Origin: Maribacter hydrothermalis
GTDB taxonomy: Bacteria; Bacteroidota; Bacteroidia; Flavobacteriales; Flavobacteriaceae
DNA length: 64,000 nucleotides
Direction of reading: 5' to 3'
NCBI RefSeq assembly: GCF_001913155.1
Contig: NZ_CP018760.1
Coordinates: forward strand, 3,534,001 to 3,598,000
Shown here piece by piece: positions 43,086 through 51,745 of the stretch. Below the pieces are notes generated by a model. That model worked only from the letters and a program-made list of their open reading frames with translations, had not been told where the DNA came from and did not search any database. The position numbers and the translations under genes were made by a program. Numbering within the stretch: the stretch's first letter is position 1; each line of letters starts with the position of its first letter.

Positions 43086-43423
43086 ACAAGGAGCCTTTAA
43101 ATATTGTTTGGTTACAACGTGATTTTAAATCGCAAGACCATCGGCTTTTATTTAAGGCTGGGCTTTCTGGTATCCCTTATCGTATTATATATTTGTGTGA
43201 GCACTCACTTGTTGAATATTCCATTACTAGCCCAAGATATTTACAGTTTATTTATCTTTCTATCTTAACATTAAATAGAATACTGGCTCCTTTTAATAGA
43301 AGGGTCGCTATTTTGTGTATAAACTATAGCCATGGATTACCCTTTCCCAATCGTGAAATTACAAGAAGGCCAGGTTTAACAAGAGATAAAATATGGGACA
43401 CAAAAAGCGTATTTCTTTATTAA
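43082..43423 (+). pseudogene. Photolyase remnant with a large internal deletion
   Basis: 113 residues, TTG start. The first 78 or so match the N-terminus of DASH/CPD-type photolyases (NIVWLQRDFKSQDHRLL, then a PFNRRVAIL-type strand). The last 30 (LPFPNREITRRPGLTRDKIWD) look like a photolyase C-terminus. About 300 intervening residues with the FAD site are missing, so it cannot act as a photolyase. It still overlaps the preceding gene by 4 bases, consistent with an in-frame deletion in an operon. Confidence 0.6.
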
Positions 43424-43467
43424 TAGACAAAAAACGAATAGTGAATAAACACATAAATAAAAACTAA

Positions 43468-44100
43468 ATGATGTATACCAAGGAAGCTATAGAAAACATG
43501 GACCGTATTACAAGGTTAAAATTATTCAATGCTATTTCGGGTATAAAATCTGCAAATCTTATTGGGACTATTGGTACTAACGGAACTACTAATTTGGCTA
43601 TCTTTAACTCAGTAGTTCATATAGGTAGTGACCCCGCTCTTGTGGGATTTATCTCTAGACCACAAACCTCTGAAGTTGGCCATACGTTAAGGAATATTCA
43701 AGAAAACGGACATTATACGATAAACCATGTGCATCCTGAATTTATTAAAAATGCCCATTATACCTCAGCAAAGTTTGAGGCACACCTATCAGAATTTAAA
43801 CAGTGTAAATTAACCGAGGAGTATACTAAAGGTTTCCAAGCACCTTTTGTAAAGGAAAGTACATTTAAAATGGGTGTGCTGTTTAAAGAGGCGATAGAAA
43901 TTAAGCTAAACGGTACCTTTTTGGTAATTGGCGAAATTGATCATGTTATGTTACCTAAAAATTCTTTTGTTGATGATGATATTAATTTAGAGCTTACAAA
44001 GAGCGTTGGTGTTTCGGGGTTGAATACTTATTATTCTTTAAAGAAACTTGAAAAACATCCTTTTGTAAGAATACATGAAGTGCCTAAATTTTTAGAATGA
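43468..44100 (+). CDS. Flavin reductase family protein (flavoredoxin-like)
   Basis: 210 residues with the FMN-binding split-barrel fold. [21 protein letters not shown] and [18 protein letters not shown] contain the conserved FMN-contact segments, and HFV-type residues GVSGLNTYY mark the end region. It supplies reduced flavin or uses FMN in electron transfer, which fits a neighbourhood of FAD photolyases. It is followed by a 4-base-overlapping DUF2256 gene. Confidence 0.8.
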   Translation: MMYTKEAIENMDRITRLKLFNAISGIKSANLIGTIGTNGTTNLAIFNSVVHIGSDPALVGFISRPQTSEVGHTLRNIQENGHYTINHVHPEFIKNAHYTSAKFEAHLSEFKQCKLTEEYTKGFQAPFVKESTFKMGVLFKEAIEIKLNGTFLVIGEIDHVMLPKNSFVDDDINLELTKSVGVSGLNTYYSLKKLEKHPFVRIHEVPKFLE

Positions 44101-44225
44101 AGAAACAACACCTACCTCAAAAAATATGTATCGTATGTGAGAAACCCTTCACCTGGCGAAAAAAATGGGAAAAGAATTGGGAAGAGGTAAAATATTGTAG
44201 TGAACGTTGTAGAAGAAATAAATGA
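44097..44225 (+). CDS. DUF2256 small zinc-ribbon-like protein
   Basis: 42 residues with two cysteine pairs, CIVC and CSERC, around an aromatic, basic middle (FTWRKKW). This matches DUF2256, a tiny family that travels with photolyase and TIGR03643 genes. It overlaps the flavin reductase stop by 4 bases (ATGA), so it is the last gene of this operon. Confidence 0.85.
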   Translation: MKKQHLPQKICIVCEKPFTWRKKWEKNWEEVKYCSERCRRNK

Positions 44226-44379
44226 ATAAATTAAAGATAACTTCAAATTTCCGGTCACGCTATTATATTAAAATCGAAAGTTTATTGTTTATAGGCTTGC
44301 TCCAAAAAATTAAGGTCCCATTTTAAGAATACTTTGTGCCTATTTTGGGATGTTTTTAAAAGTTCACCTGATAATAGAA

Positions 44380-44639
44380 AATTAAAAATTTTTACTCACT
44401 ATCGAAATCTTGATTTAAAGCCTTGTGTGCTGGCCGTTAGGTAGTTTACTCGATAATCGAGATTTAAAAGCTCCGAGGTTTGCCTCCAAATGAAAGTATT
44501 TCTTCCGATAAATCCCTCATAGGCTGGCCCTAAAGGAGTTTACTCGATAATCGAGATTTAAATGCTCCGACGCATGCGTCGAAATATTAATTATGTTTTC
44601 AATTCAATGCCTCGCGGGCTTGTCCCGAGGTTATTTACT
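44380..44639. repeat. Tandem 94-95-nt repeat units (copies A and B) with CTCGATAATCGAG palindromes
   Basis: Palindromes at 44449-44461 and 44543-44555 are 94 bases apart. Copy B also holds the perfect palindrome CGACGCATGCGTCG (44568-44581) and ends CCCGAGGTTATTTACT. A worn earlier copy lies at about 44391-44440. The next gene's stop codon (44635-44637) lies inside the repeat end. The 409-base region 44226-44634 holds nothing else I can see. Confidence 0.75.
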
Positions 44640-45084
44640 GTTTTTTGTTTAGATTCTTTGATGTCTTAAAAAGTTGCATGAAAGTAAGCGTAAGAATCAA
44701 CGTCGTGGCAATTCCCATTATTGCAACAGTAAAGAATACCATACCTTCAAGATTTAAATTTTCGAATCTATTTTCAAAGAGTTGCGTTAAAAAATCTGTA
44801 TTAATTTCAGTTGCATAAAAGGCAAAAAAGAGTGTAAATATAAGGGTGCCCATAAAACCAGTAATTAATCCCGTAGAAAATCCTTTGGCATAATTAAATT
44901 TTTGACCTTCTTCAAGAACCCGATATTTTATCGCCTCGTAAATTCCAAATCCTGTAATTACTACGTTGAATAGACTATAAAAAACTTGGGTATGAAGGTT
45001 AATCAAGGATAAGATTAAAAAATAAGCAATTAAGGAACCACTCGTTGCTAATCCAAAACGTATAGGTAAACTGAAATTTCTCAT
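44635..45084 (-). CDS. DUF4199 membrane protein
   Basis: 149 residues with four predicted membrane helices (about 12-30, 38-50, 72-95 and 118-138). The stretch IYEAIKYRVLEEGQKFNYAK is typical of DUF4199. The function is unknown. It is divergent from the photolyase-like gene, with operator site 2 between them, and its stop lies within repeat copy B. Confidence 0.7.
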   Translation of the reverse strand: MRNFSLPIRFGLATSGSLIAYFLILSLINLHTQVFYSLFNVVITGFGIYEAIKYRVLEEGQKFNYAKGFSTGLITGFMGTLIFTLFFAFYATEINTDFLTQLFENRFENLNLEGMVFFTVAIMGIATTLILTLTFMQLFKTSKNLNKKQ

Positions 45085-45154
45085 GACTTTTTAGGTATAA
45101 ATTTATGATTAAAACTACTTGCTATTATGCTTGCCAAAATAGGAATCGCTATCT

Positions 45155-45186
45155 TTGTTTAAAGATATATCAAAAAAAATAAACAA
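45155..45186. promoter_or_regulatory. Shared operator, site 2 (TTGTTTA-N18-TAAACAA)
   Basis: TTGTTTA 45155-45161 and TAAACAA 45180-45186. It lies 30 bases before the photolyase gene and 71 from the divergent DUF4199 gene. A TATATTTT box follows at 45190-45197. Confidence 0.8.
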
Positions 45187-45215
45187 AATTATATTTTTAC
45201 GTATTTTCATTCAAA

Positions 45216-46706
45216 ATGAAACAAATAAACCTCGTATTTCCACACCAATTATTTAAAGAATCTCCAATTTTTGAAGTAAACACAACTGTTTACTTAATTG
45301 AGGAATATTTATTCTTTAAGCACTATCCATTTCACAAACAAAAAATTGCCTTTCATAGAGCAACTATGAAAAGATATGCAAATTTTCTTCAAAAAAATAA
45401 AAATTTGGAGGTACATTATATTGAAGCCATAGCAGATAATTCTGACATTCGATTACTTATTCCTGAATTAAAAAGTAAAGGTGTTGAACATATCAATTAT
45501 ATTGACCCTACAGATAATTGGCTACAAAAACATATAAAAAAAGCGTGTTTAGATAACGATATATCAACTACAATTTATAACTCGCCCTTGTTTCTAAATA
45601 ACAAAGAAGACTTATTGACTAGTTTTTTTAGAACGGGTAAAAAGAAATATCATCAAACTACTTTTTACACGGAACAGCGAAAAGAACGAAATATACTAAT
45701 TGAAGCGGATGATAAACCTACAGGTGGTAAATGGACATTTGATTCTGAAAATCGAAAGAAATATCCAGCTAAGAAAACACCTCCTTCTATTCAATTTCCA
45801 GATGCGGATGATTATTACAAAGAAGCTAAAGCTTATGTGGAAAAGAACTTTTTAACTCATTTGGGAACTATTACGGAACATTCTTTATATCCAACTAGTT
45901 TTGAGGCCACTAAAGTATGGCTCGATCAATTTTGTGAGGAGCGATTTATAAACTTTGGCGCATTTGAAGATGCTATCGTTGCCGAAAATTCAATACTAAA
46001 CCACAGTGTTTTAACACCTATGCTTAATGTAGGCTTAATTACTCCAAAAGAAATTATTGATATTTGCTTGAACTATGCTAAACAAAATAAGGTGCCTGTT
46101 AATTCTACCGAAGGCTTTGTGCGTCAAATTATTGGTTGGCGAGAATTTATAAGAGGTATTTATGAAGCTAGGGGTAACGAACAGCGTACGACGAATTTCT
46201 GGAAATTTAAAAAGAAAATTCCTGACTCATTTTATAATGGTACTACCGGTATTCCTCCTATAGATCAAACGATAAAAAAGGTTTTACAAACGGGATACTG
46301 TCATCATATTGAACGCCTAATGGTGCTAGGTAATTTTATGATGTTATGTGAGTTTGATCCGGACGAAGTCTACAAATGGTTTATGGAACTTTTTATCGAT
46401 GCCTATGACTGGGTTATGGTACCGAACATTTATGGCATGAGCCAATTTGCAGATGGTGGTTTAATGGCAACTAAACCTTATATAAGCGGTAGTAACTATC
46501 TGATGAAAATGAGCGATTATATGAAAGGAGAATGGCAAGCGACCTGGGATGGTCTTTTTTGGCGTTTTATGCATACTCATCGCGATTTCTTTCTGTCTAA
46601 TCCCCGCTTAAGCATGTTAGTACATATGTTTGATAAATTATCCAATGATAAGAAGCAAACGCATTTAGAAAATGCAGAAAATTTTTTACAAACTTTAAAC
46701 TCGTAA
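45216..46706 (+). CDS. FeS-BCP-type photolyase/cryptochrome homologue lacking the Fe-S cysteines
   Basis: 496 residues of the bacterial 6-4 photolyase/CryB (PhrB) family. The antenna domain covers about 1-130; the FAD domain has GFVRQIIGWREFIRG, GYCHHIERLMVLGNF, FMELFIDAYDWVMVPN and GLMATKPYISGSNYL. The cluster loop that in PhrB carries C-x2-C and a further Cys is replaced by KMSDYMKGEWQATWDGL, with no cysteine. It probably still binds FAD. Because relatives repair 6-4 photoproducts, repair or light signalling is expected. It is the first gene of its operon, after operator site 2. Confidence 0.85.
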   Translation: MKQINLVFPHQLFKESPIFEVNTTVYLIEEYLFFKHYPFHKQKIAFHRATMKRYANFLQKNKNLEVHYIEAIADNSDIRLLIPELKSKGVEHINYIDPTDNWLQKHIKKACLDNDISTTIYNSPLFLNNKEDLLTSFFRTGKKKYHQTTFYTEQRKERNILIEADDKPTGGKWTFDSENRKKYPAKKTPPSIQFPDADDYYKEAKAYVEKNFLTHLGTITEHSLYPTSFEATKVWLDQFCEERFINFGAFEDAIVAENSILNHSVLTPMLNVGLITPKEIIDICLNYAKQNKVPVNSTEGFVRQIIGWREFIRGIYEARGNEQRTTNFWKFKKKIPDSFYNGTTGIPPIDQTIKKVLQTGYCHHIERLMVLGNFMMLCEFDPDEVYKWFMELFIDAYDWVMVPNIYGMSQFADGGLMATKPYISGSNYLMKMSDYMKGEWQATWDGLFWRFMHTHRDFFLSNPRLSMLVHMFDKLSNDKKQTHLENAENFLQTLNS

Positions 46707-46743
46707 AAACTATGAAAATAGGATCATTGAAAATTACCTTCTT

Positions 46744-47097
46744 ATGAATATCTTAGGCATGGCCGTATTTCTATCTAGTAGTGCTTTCTATTTCTATGGT
46801 GTAAATTGTTTAATCTCTAAACACATGGTACATGAGTTTATAAGGTTTGGACTCGGTAAAAAAAGTAGGTTATTAACGGGATATTTGCAATTACTTGGCG
46901 CTAGTGGTTTATTGTATGGTTTCTTTTTTTCACCCGTTTTGGTTTTTATCGCCTCTACCGGGTTAACAGTATTAATGATCTTAGGGTTCGCAGTACGCAT
47001 TAAAATTAAAGACAGTCTAATGCTAGCTATGCCATCTTTAATATTCGCTTTCATTAATCTATATATTTGTATAGAATATTACAAGATGCTATTCTAA
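46744..47097 (+). CDS. DoxX-like membrane protein, copy 1
   Basis: 117 residues with four hydrophobic helices (about 5-18, 42-58, 64-82 and 92-110) and a DoxX-like middle GKKSRLLTGYLQLLGASGLLYG. It lies 37 bases after the photolyase-like gene and is likely in its operon. DoxX proteins are tied to redox stress, but no activity is shown here. A similar gene lies on the other strand 8 bases further on. Confidence 0.65.
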   Translation: MNILGMAVFLSSSAFYFYGVNCLISKHMVHEFIRFGLGKKSRLLTGYLQLLGASGLLYGFFFSPVLVFIASTGLTVLMILGFAVRIKIKDSLMLAMPSLIFAFINLYICIEYYKMLF

Positions 47098-47104
47098 GTT
47101 ATAC

Positions 47105-47467
47105 TTATACAAAGGCTATAAAAAGACACATTACTAAAAATAGTGCTGCAGGTAAGGATTTGATCAAGGGGTCTTTTATTTTAATATGCATAAGTATAGA
47201 ACCGGTTAAAAGTGCTGCCAATCCTAAAGCTGCAGGTTGTTTTAAAAATGGATGCCATATTGATAAAACAAGTAAGATGGCTAAGGTGACCTTAAGAAAG
47301 CCAATAAGATAGCAGATTCCGGTAGACAGACCGTAGACGTGAAATTCTTCGATAATTGTGGTTGCATTCCCTCCACGCCAACGTGTCGGTTTTTTATTCT
47401 GAACTAGCCATACGTTTAAAATACTTATACTTACGATAACTTGAAGAGCACTAATTACATAATCCAT
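47105..47467 (-). CDS. DoxX-like membrane protein, copy 2
   Basis: 120 residues with four hydrophobic helices and GLSTGICYLIGFLKVTLAILL in the second part. It is a distant relative of the convergent copy at 46744. It starts 91 bases from operator site 3, which it shares with the divergent hypothetical gene at 47642. Confidence 0.65.
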   Translation of the reverse strand: MDYVISALQVIVSISILNVWLVQNKKPTRWRGGNATTIIEEFHVYGLSTGICYLIGFLKVTLAILLVLSIWHPFLKQPAALGLAALLTGSILMHIKIKDPLIKSLPAALFLVMCLFIAFV

Positions 47468-47557
47468 ATCCTACAATTATTATTGGTTTCTATTTTTTGA
47501 ATTTATATATCATTGAAAAGTTAAGTGTAATCACTTTCCGTTATAAAAATACTAATT

Positions 47558-47589
47558 TTGTTTATTATTTTATGTAAATTGTTAAACAA
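47558..47589. promoter_or_regulatory. Shared operator, site 3 (TTGTTTA-N18-TAAACAA)
   Basis: TTGTTTA 47558-47564 and TAAACAA 47583-47589, between the DoxX-like gene and a hypothetical gene, both transcribed away from it. Confidence 0.8.
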
Positions 47590-47641
47590 ATATCTGTAAA
47601 TCTATAGTAGAAATATTAAAAATTTTAAAACACAACAAGGC

Positions 47642-48067
47642 ATGTTATTTAATACCAGTTATCTTCATAAAGAATATACTAAAGAAAGTGTACGGGTAGT
47701 AGGTGAAGCTTTTTCTTTTTCCGAAATGTTAAAGCTCGGTGTTATAGGTTCCGGTAGGTTGATTATAAAAGAATTAATCACAAAACTGCGACCAAAAAAT
47801 CTGCAACTAATTGCCATTAATTATTCAAATATTGAGCTACGACCAAAAGGCATTGTAGTGCATTCTTCGCCAGGACTTGACCGTTATTCTTGGATAATTC
47901 CGTATTATCGTTTAGTTAATTATAATACGCAAACGTTCAGTATCCACTCCAACGGAAATTTTATAAAATTTTCTAGAAATAGGAACTACCTTGATAATAA
48001 AAAGTTTATTGATAAAATGAGTGATTTTAAAAATAACTTTTTAAACCTAACCTATTATGATTCGTAG
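47642..48067 (+). CDS. Conserved hypothetical protein
   Basis: 141 residues, no signal peptide. It contains a beta-rich middle (LQLIAINYSNIELRPKGIVV) and an aromatic, basic end (FIKFSRNRNYLDNKKFID). I recognise no family. It starts 53 bases after operator site 3 and precedes the CIA30 gene by 60 bases. Confidence 0.55.
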   Translation: MLFNTSYLHKEYTKESVRVVGEAFSFSEMLKLGVIGSGRLIIKELITKLRPKNLQLIAINYSNIELRPKGIVVHSSPGLDRYSWIIPYYRLVNYNTQTFSIHSNGNFIKFSRNRNYLDNKKFIDKMSDFKNNFLNLTYYDS

Positions 48068-48127
48068 TACTAGTAAACAAAGTAAATATAACCGCAAATA
48101 ATTCTACTCAATATACCTTTAGTAATT

Positions 48128-48619
48128 ATGACTTCAGTACCTATTTTTGATTTTAAAATAACAAGTGATACTAATCATTGGACCATTGTTGATGACGTGG
48201 TCATGGGTGGTAAATCATCAGGAAAATTCACTTTAAATAAAGAAGGGAATGGTGTTTTTGAAGGTGACATTTCACTAGAAAACAATGGTGGGTTTTCTTT
48301 GTTGCGCTATCGGTTTAATAAAATAGGTACCAAACAATATTCAAAAATTATATTGAAGGTTAAAGGTGATGGAAAAACGTATCAGTTCAGAATTAAAAGT
48401 AAGACAACTGATGATTATGCTTACATAAGTTTTTTTAATACTTCAAAAGATTGGGAAACTATAACGGTATCTTTAGCTTCTATGTATCCGGCATTTAGAG
48501 GGCGTAAGCTCAATTTTTCAAATTATGATCAAGAATCTATTGAAGAAATTGCATTTTTAATTGGGAATAAAAAAGAAGAGAATTTTAAGTTAGAAATTGA
48601 TTCTATCGTTTTAAAATAG
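48128..48619 (+). CDS. CIA30 family protein
   Basis: 163 residues matching the CIA30 (complex I intermediate-associated protein 30) beta-sandwich: WTIVDDVVMGGKSSGKF, FEGDISLENNGGFSLLRY and VKGDGKTYQFRIK. In bacteria its function is not established; it may bind sugars or ligands. There is no signal peptide. It is the second gene after operator site 3. Confidence 0.8.
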   Translation: MTSVPIFDFKITSDTNHWTIVDDVVMGGKSSGKFTLNKEGNGVFEGDISLENNGGFSLLRYRFNKIGTKQYSKIILKVKGDGKTYQFRIKSKTTDDYAYISFFNTSKDWETITVSLASMYPAFRGRKLNFSNYDQESIEEIAFLIGNKKEENFKLEIDSIVLK

Positions 48620-48740
48620 TTGCTGTAGTTTGTGTTTAGTAATACTTAATAAAGTGAACATAGACTCCCTTCAGAAATAAGAGCGGTCATTATGCGATTC
48701 TATTTCAAAATCTAAAGGAATCTTTAAATAATTATAGTAA

Positions 48741-49265
48741 TTACAAGTGCTTTGTAATTTTTGAGCTTATAGGTTTGGTAATGGAGTAGTAGTAATCAAT
48801 TAAATTTCCTTGTTCATCAACTAAATACTTTTGAAAATTCCATTTTACACTAGAATTTTTTTTACCATTTAGTTCTTTTGTTGTAAGCCATTGGTATAAT
48901 GGGTGTTGCTTACTGCCTTTTACAGCTATTTTTTCTGTTAGTAAAAAGGTAATACCAAAATTCAGTTCACAAAATTCTTGAATTTGCGAGGAACTTCCAG
49001 GCTCTTGTTTCCCAAATTGGTTACAGGGAACACCAATGACCACGAGTTTATCAGCATACATATCGCTCAGCTTTTGAAGTTCCTTATATTGATTCGTAAA
49101 TCCGCATTCGGAGGCCACATTTACAAAGAGTATCTTCTTCCCTTTAAAATCGTTCAATGAAATTGGTTGGCCGGTTAAGCTCTTTATAGCGATATCATAA
49201 ATAGATTTCTTTTTTATTTTTGTAGCAGCTCTTGTTGGCAATTTTGCTTTATCTGTTGTTTTCAT
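48741..49265 (-). CDS. Glutathione peroxidase-type thiol peroxidase
   Basis: 174 residues. The peroxidatic Cys lies in NVASECGFTNQYKEL, with Gln in GVPCNQFGKQEP and Trp/Asn in VKWNFQKYLV, completing the GPx catalytic tetrad. CNQF also holds the resolving-type Cys of thioredoxin-dependent bacterial forms. It reduces peroxides. It follows folE on the same strand across 232 bases that contain repeat copy C. Confidence 0.85.
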   Translation of the reverse strand: MKTTDKAKLPTRAATKIKKKSIYDIAIKSLTGQPISLNDFKGKKILFVNVASECGFTNQYKELQKLSDMYADKLVVIGVPCNQFGKQEPGSSSQIQEFCELNFGITFLLTEKIAVKGSKQHPLYQWLTTKELNGKKNSSVKWNFQKYLVDEQGNLIDYYYSITKPISSKITKHL

Positions 49266-49399
49266 AGCTATTTATATTTTTAAGGTCACCATCTTGGAGT
49301 CTTTCATTATTTTTTGGTAAACGATTTAATTTATGCAATCATAAAGAGCGTGTTTTGGGTGCTTATATTTTAGGGTTTAACTTATGCATTTATTTTGAT

Positions 49400-49500
49400 T
49401 TTTGCTCGATCATCGAGATTTAAATACCCAGACGCTTAAGTGAAAACTTAATTAATTTTTGAATTAAATGCTTTGCGGCTTGCCCCGAGGTTGTTTGCTA
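49400..49500. repeat. Repeat copy C (CTCGATCATCGAG)
   Basis: Palindrome at 49405-49417, then a 94-nt unit ending CCCCGAGGTTGTTTGC. As with copy B, the neighbouring minus-strand gene (folE) has its stop codon (49498-49500) inside the unit end. It is the main content of the 232-base gap between folE and the peroxidase gene. Confidence 0.75.
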
Positions 49501-50196
49501 TTGGTTTAAATAATTCTGTAATTCAGAAATTTTGTTTGGGGTATTGAACACTCCACCATAAAATGACGTTACAGTCGTAGAAGTATCATCTTTGATTCCT
49601 CTAGAAGAAACACACAAATGTTTTGCGTCTATGATCACTGCAATATCTTCGGTATCCAATACCTTGTTTAATTCTGCCGCTATTTGGTTTGTTAGTCGCT
49701 CCTGTACTTGTGGCCGCTTTGCATAATATTGTACTATTCTATTCAGCTTAGATAGTCCTATTACTTTACCGGATGAGATGTATGCAATATGTGCCTTTCC
49801 TATAATAGGAACAAAATGATGTTCACAATTAGAATAAAAGCTAATGTTTTTCTCAACTAGCATGTGATTATATCGATATTTATTTTCAAACAAGGTAACC
49901 TTTGGTTTATTTGCCGGGTTTAGACCCGAAAAAAGCTCTTCAATATACATTTTGGCAACTCTATTCGGAGTACCTTTTAATGAATCATCTGTAAGGTCTA
50001 GCCCCATTACATCCATAATTTGACCGAATAATTCAGAAATTTTTTCTCTTTTTTCTATGTCACTTAAAAAAGGTGCATTAGGTTTCATTGGTGTTTCTAA
50101 ACCTGTATTTAAGTGATCTTCTCCTATTTCATCAATAGAAAGGTCGCTAATTGTGCTAATATTGGTAAGTGCTGTATTTTCTGTTTTTAACTTCAT
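49498..50196 (-). CDS. folE: GTP cyclohydrolase I
   Basis: 232 residues. The zinc and active-site residues are in FYSNCEHHFVPIIGKAHIAY (Cys, His, His) and KHLCVSSRGI (Cys, His region), and KVIGLSKLNRIV is the family signature. It converts GTP to dihydroneopterin triphosphate, the first step of folate and tetrahydropterin synthesis. About 40 N-terminal residues are less conserved. It is divergent from the CDP-alcohol transferase gene with operator site 4 between them. A PTPS-type gene nearby suggests a tetrahydropterin branch. Confidence 0.93.
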   Translation of the reverse strand: MKLKTENTALTNISTISDLSIDEIGEDHLNTGLETPMKPNAPFLSDIEKREKISELFGQIMDVMGLDLTDDSLKGTPNRVAKMYIEELFSGLNPANKPKVTLFENKYRYNHMLVEKNISFYSNCEHHFVPIIGKAHIAYISSGKVIGLSKLNRIVQYYAKRPQVQERLTNQIAAELNKVLDTEDIAVIIDAKHLCVSSRGIKDDTSTTVTSFYGGVFNTPNKISELQNYLNQ

Positions 50197-50306
50197 CTTG
50201 TATTAAGTAAAAATATAGTTTGTTGTGCTTTAAAATAGTTATACGCTTGTAGTGCGTTCTTTTGTACTAGAAAAGAAGTCTCACTATCGTATTCAAATTT
50301 ACAATT

Positions 50307-50338
50307 TTGTTTAATTAAATAATATAATAATTAAACAA
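50307..50338. promoter_or_regulatory. Shared operator, site 4 (TTGTTTA-N18-TAAACAA), extended to a 15-bp-arm palindrome
   Basis: TTGTTTA 50307-50313 and TAAACAA 50332-50338. The arms extend as AATTTTGTTTAATTA and its exact complement. A -7 box TACTTTTG (50345-50352) follows. It serves folE (minus strand) and the CDP-alcohol transferase gene (plus strand). Confidence 0.85.
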
Positions 50339-50455
50339 AATTAATACTTTTGTGCTTTTACTATTTAGTAAGCTATGGTATACTTATTTTTAATAAAATG
50401 GTTCATTAACAAAGAGGTTATTGATAAGGTAAAAATCTAGATTTAAAAATATAGT

Positions 50456-51217
50456 ATGTCCAAATTACCTTTAGAACATAGATTTTTAGACCTTTCGGAT
50501 TATGGGAGGTATTTTGGAAAATCTATTGCTAATTCACTAAAAGAAACTTCATTTACTCCTATAGATGTCACCATTTGGTTTATCATTTCGGGTTTACTGG
50601 CCATTGTTTTTATTTTATTGGAACTTTACTGGGGAGCTGCTTTTTTTTTAATTTTTAAATCTATTTTGGATGCTGCTGATGGAGAATTGGCAAGGGTAAA
50701 AAAAACACCTTCGCATACGGGTCGCTATCTAGATTCTATTGCAGATATTATTTTAAATATTTTCATTTTTACTGCGCTTTGGTATTCCTCACAAGCTAGT
50801 TTTATTTCATGTTTTCTTGGCTTTTTAGCTATTCAACTACAAGGTACTTTATACAATTACTATTACGTTATCTTAAGAAATAATTTAAATGGCGATACAA
50901 CGAGTAGGGTATTTGAAATTGATTGTCCCATTGCTATGAAAGGGGAAAAGCAAAAAAATGTAAACTTGCTTTTTAGAATTTATAAAGTGCTTTACGGGGT
51001 TTTTGATAAAACAATTTATAGACTGGACCCAACAGCTGCTAAAAGTAAAAGATTCCCTAAATTACTAATGACCGGGGTATCTACATTTGGACTTGGTTTT
51101 CAGCTTTTTGTTATCAGTGCTATGCTCGTTTTAGGGTTTAAAGAATTTATTTTTTCTTTCTTTTTGTGGTACTCGATACTGATTTTTGTTTTTATTGGTA
51201 TTCGAAAACTACTGTAG
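50456..51217 (+). CDS. CDP-alcohol phosphatidyltransferase family protein
   Basis: 253 residues with the complete CDP-alcohol signature D-G-x2-A-R-x8-G-x3-D-x3-D in DAADGELARVKKTPSHTG, then RYLDSIAD (about 79-104). Six or so membrane helices surround it. It joins a CDP-activated lipid group to an alcohol, but the alcohol (inositol, glycerophosphate, other) cannot be told. It is divergent from folE across operator site 4, so the two genes are likely co-regulated. Confidence 0.85.
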   Translation: MSKLPLEHRFLDLSDYGRYFGKSIANSLKETSFTPIDVTIWFIISGLLAIVFILLELYWGAAFFLIFKSILDAADGELARVKKTPSHTGRYLDSIADIILNIFIFTALWYSSQASFISCFLGFLAIQLQGTLYNYYYVILRNNLNGDTTSRVFEIDCPIAMKGEKQKNVNLLFRIYKVLYGVFDKTIYRLDPTAAKSKRFPKLLMTGVSTFGLGFQLFVISAMLVLGFKEFIFSFFLWYSILIFVFIGIRKLL

Positions 51218-51274
51218 TTTGGATCATATTATTTTAAGACTGCTTTATACCATGCTCTATTTTCAAGACTCATT

Positions 51275-51688
51275 TTATGAATAAGGGTATTCCACAAAGT
51301 TTCTTGGTGTTTCATATAGTTTAATTTTTAAATCAAATTGAGATTCAATTTCTGGTCTTAAAATGTTATAAACGACTATTGCTATATTTTCGGCCGTAGG
51401 ATTAAGATTTGTAAACTCTTCGGTATCTAGGTTAAGGTTTCTATGATCAAACCTATTCAGGATTTTTTCTTTTATTAGGTCAGACAAAATCTTGGTGTCT
51501 ATTACATAACCCGTTTCTGGATTACATAAACCAATTACCTTTACTTCTAATTCGTAATTATGACCATGGTAATTGGGGTTGTTGCATTTGCCAAAAATTT
51601 TTTTGTTTTTTTCGTCACTCCATTCCTTATTATGTAAACGGTGTGCTGCATTAAAATGTTCACACCTTACAATCGCAATCTTTTTCAT
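51275..51688 (-). CDS. 6-pyruvoyl-tetrahydropterin synthase-type protein
   Basis: 137 residues. The zinc histidines lie in CEHFNAAHRLHN and YHGHNYELEV, and the FGKCNNPNYHGH stretch with the catalytic Cys resembles eukaryotic PTPS more than typical QueD. It acts on 7,8-dihydroneopterin triphosphate, the product of FolE. It is divergent from the FAD oxidoreductase, with operator site 5 between them. A queuosine role (QueD) is the main alternative. Confidence 0.8.
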   Translation of the reverse strand: MKKIAIVRCEHFNAAHRLHNKEWSDEKNKKIFGKCNNPNYHGHNYELEVKVIGLCNPETGYVIDTKILSDLIKEKILNRFDHRNLNLDTEEFTNLNPTAENIAIVVYNILRPEIESQFDLKIKLYETPRNFVEYPYS

Positions 51689-51745
51689 TTATATAGGGGG
51701 TTATAGTTGTAAAATATATTCTTGGTCGTAAAAGTATTTTAATTA

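Noticed and set aside
43468-44100. A further operator copy upstream of the flavin reductase
   Set aside because: The upstream bases contain an ATAAACA run but no TTGTTTA 18 bases before it, so it fails the pattern.
48060-48127. An operator copy before the CIA30 gene
   Set aside because: TAAACAA is present near 48078, but there is no matching TTGTTTA half-site at the required distance.
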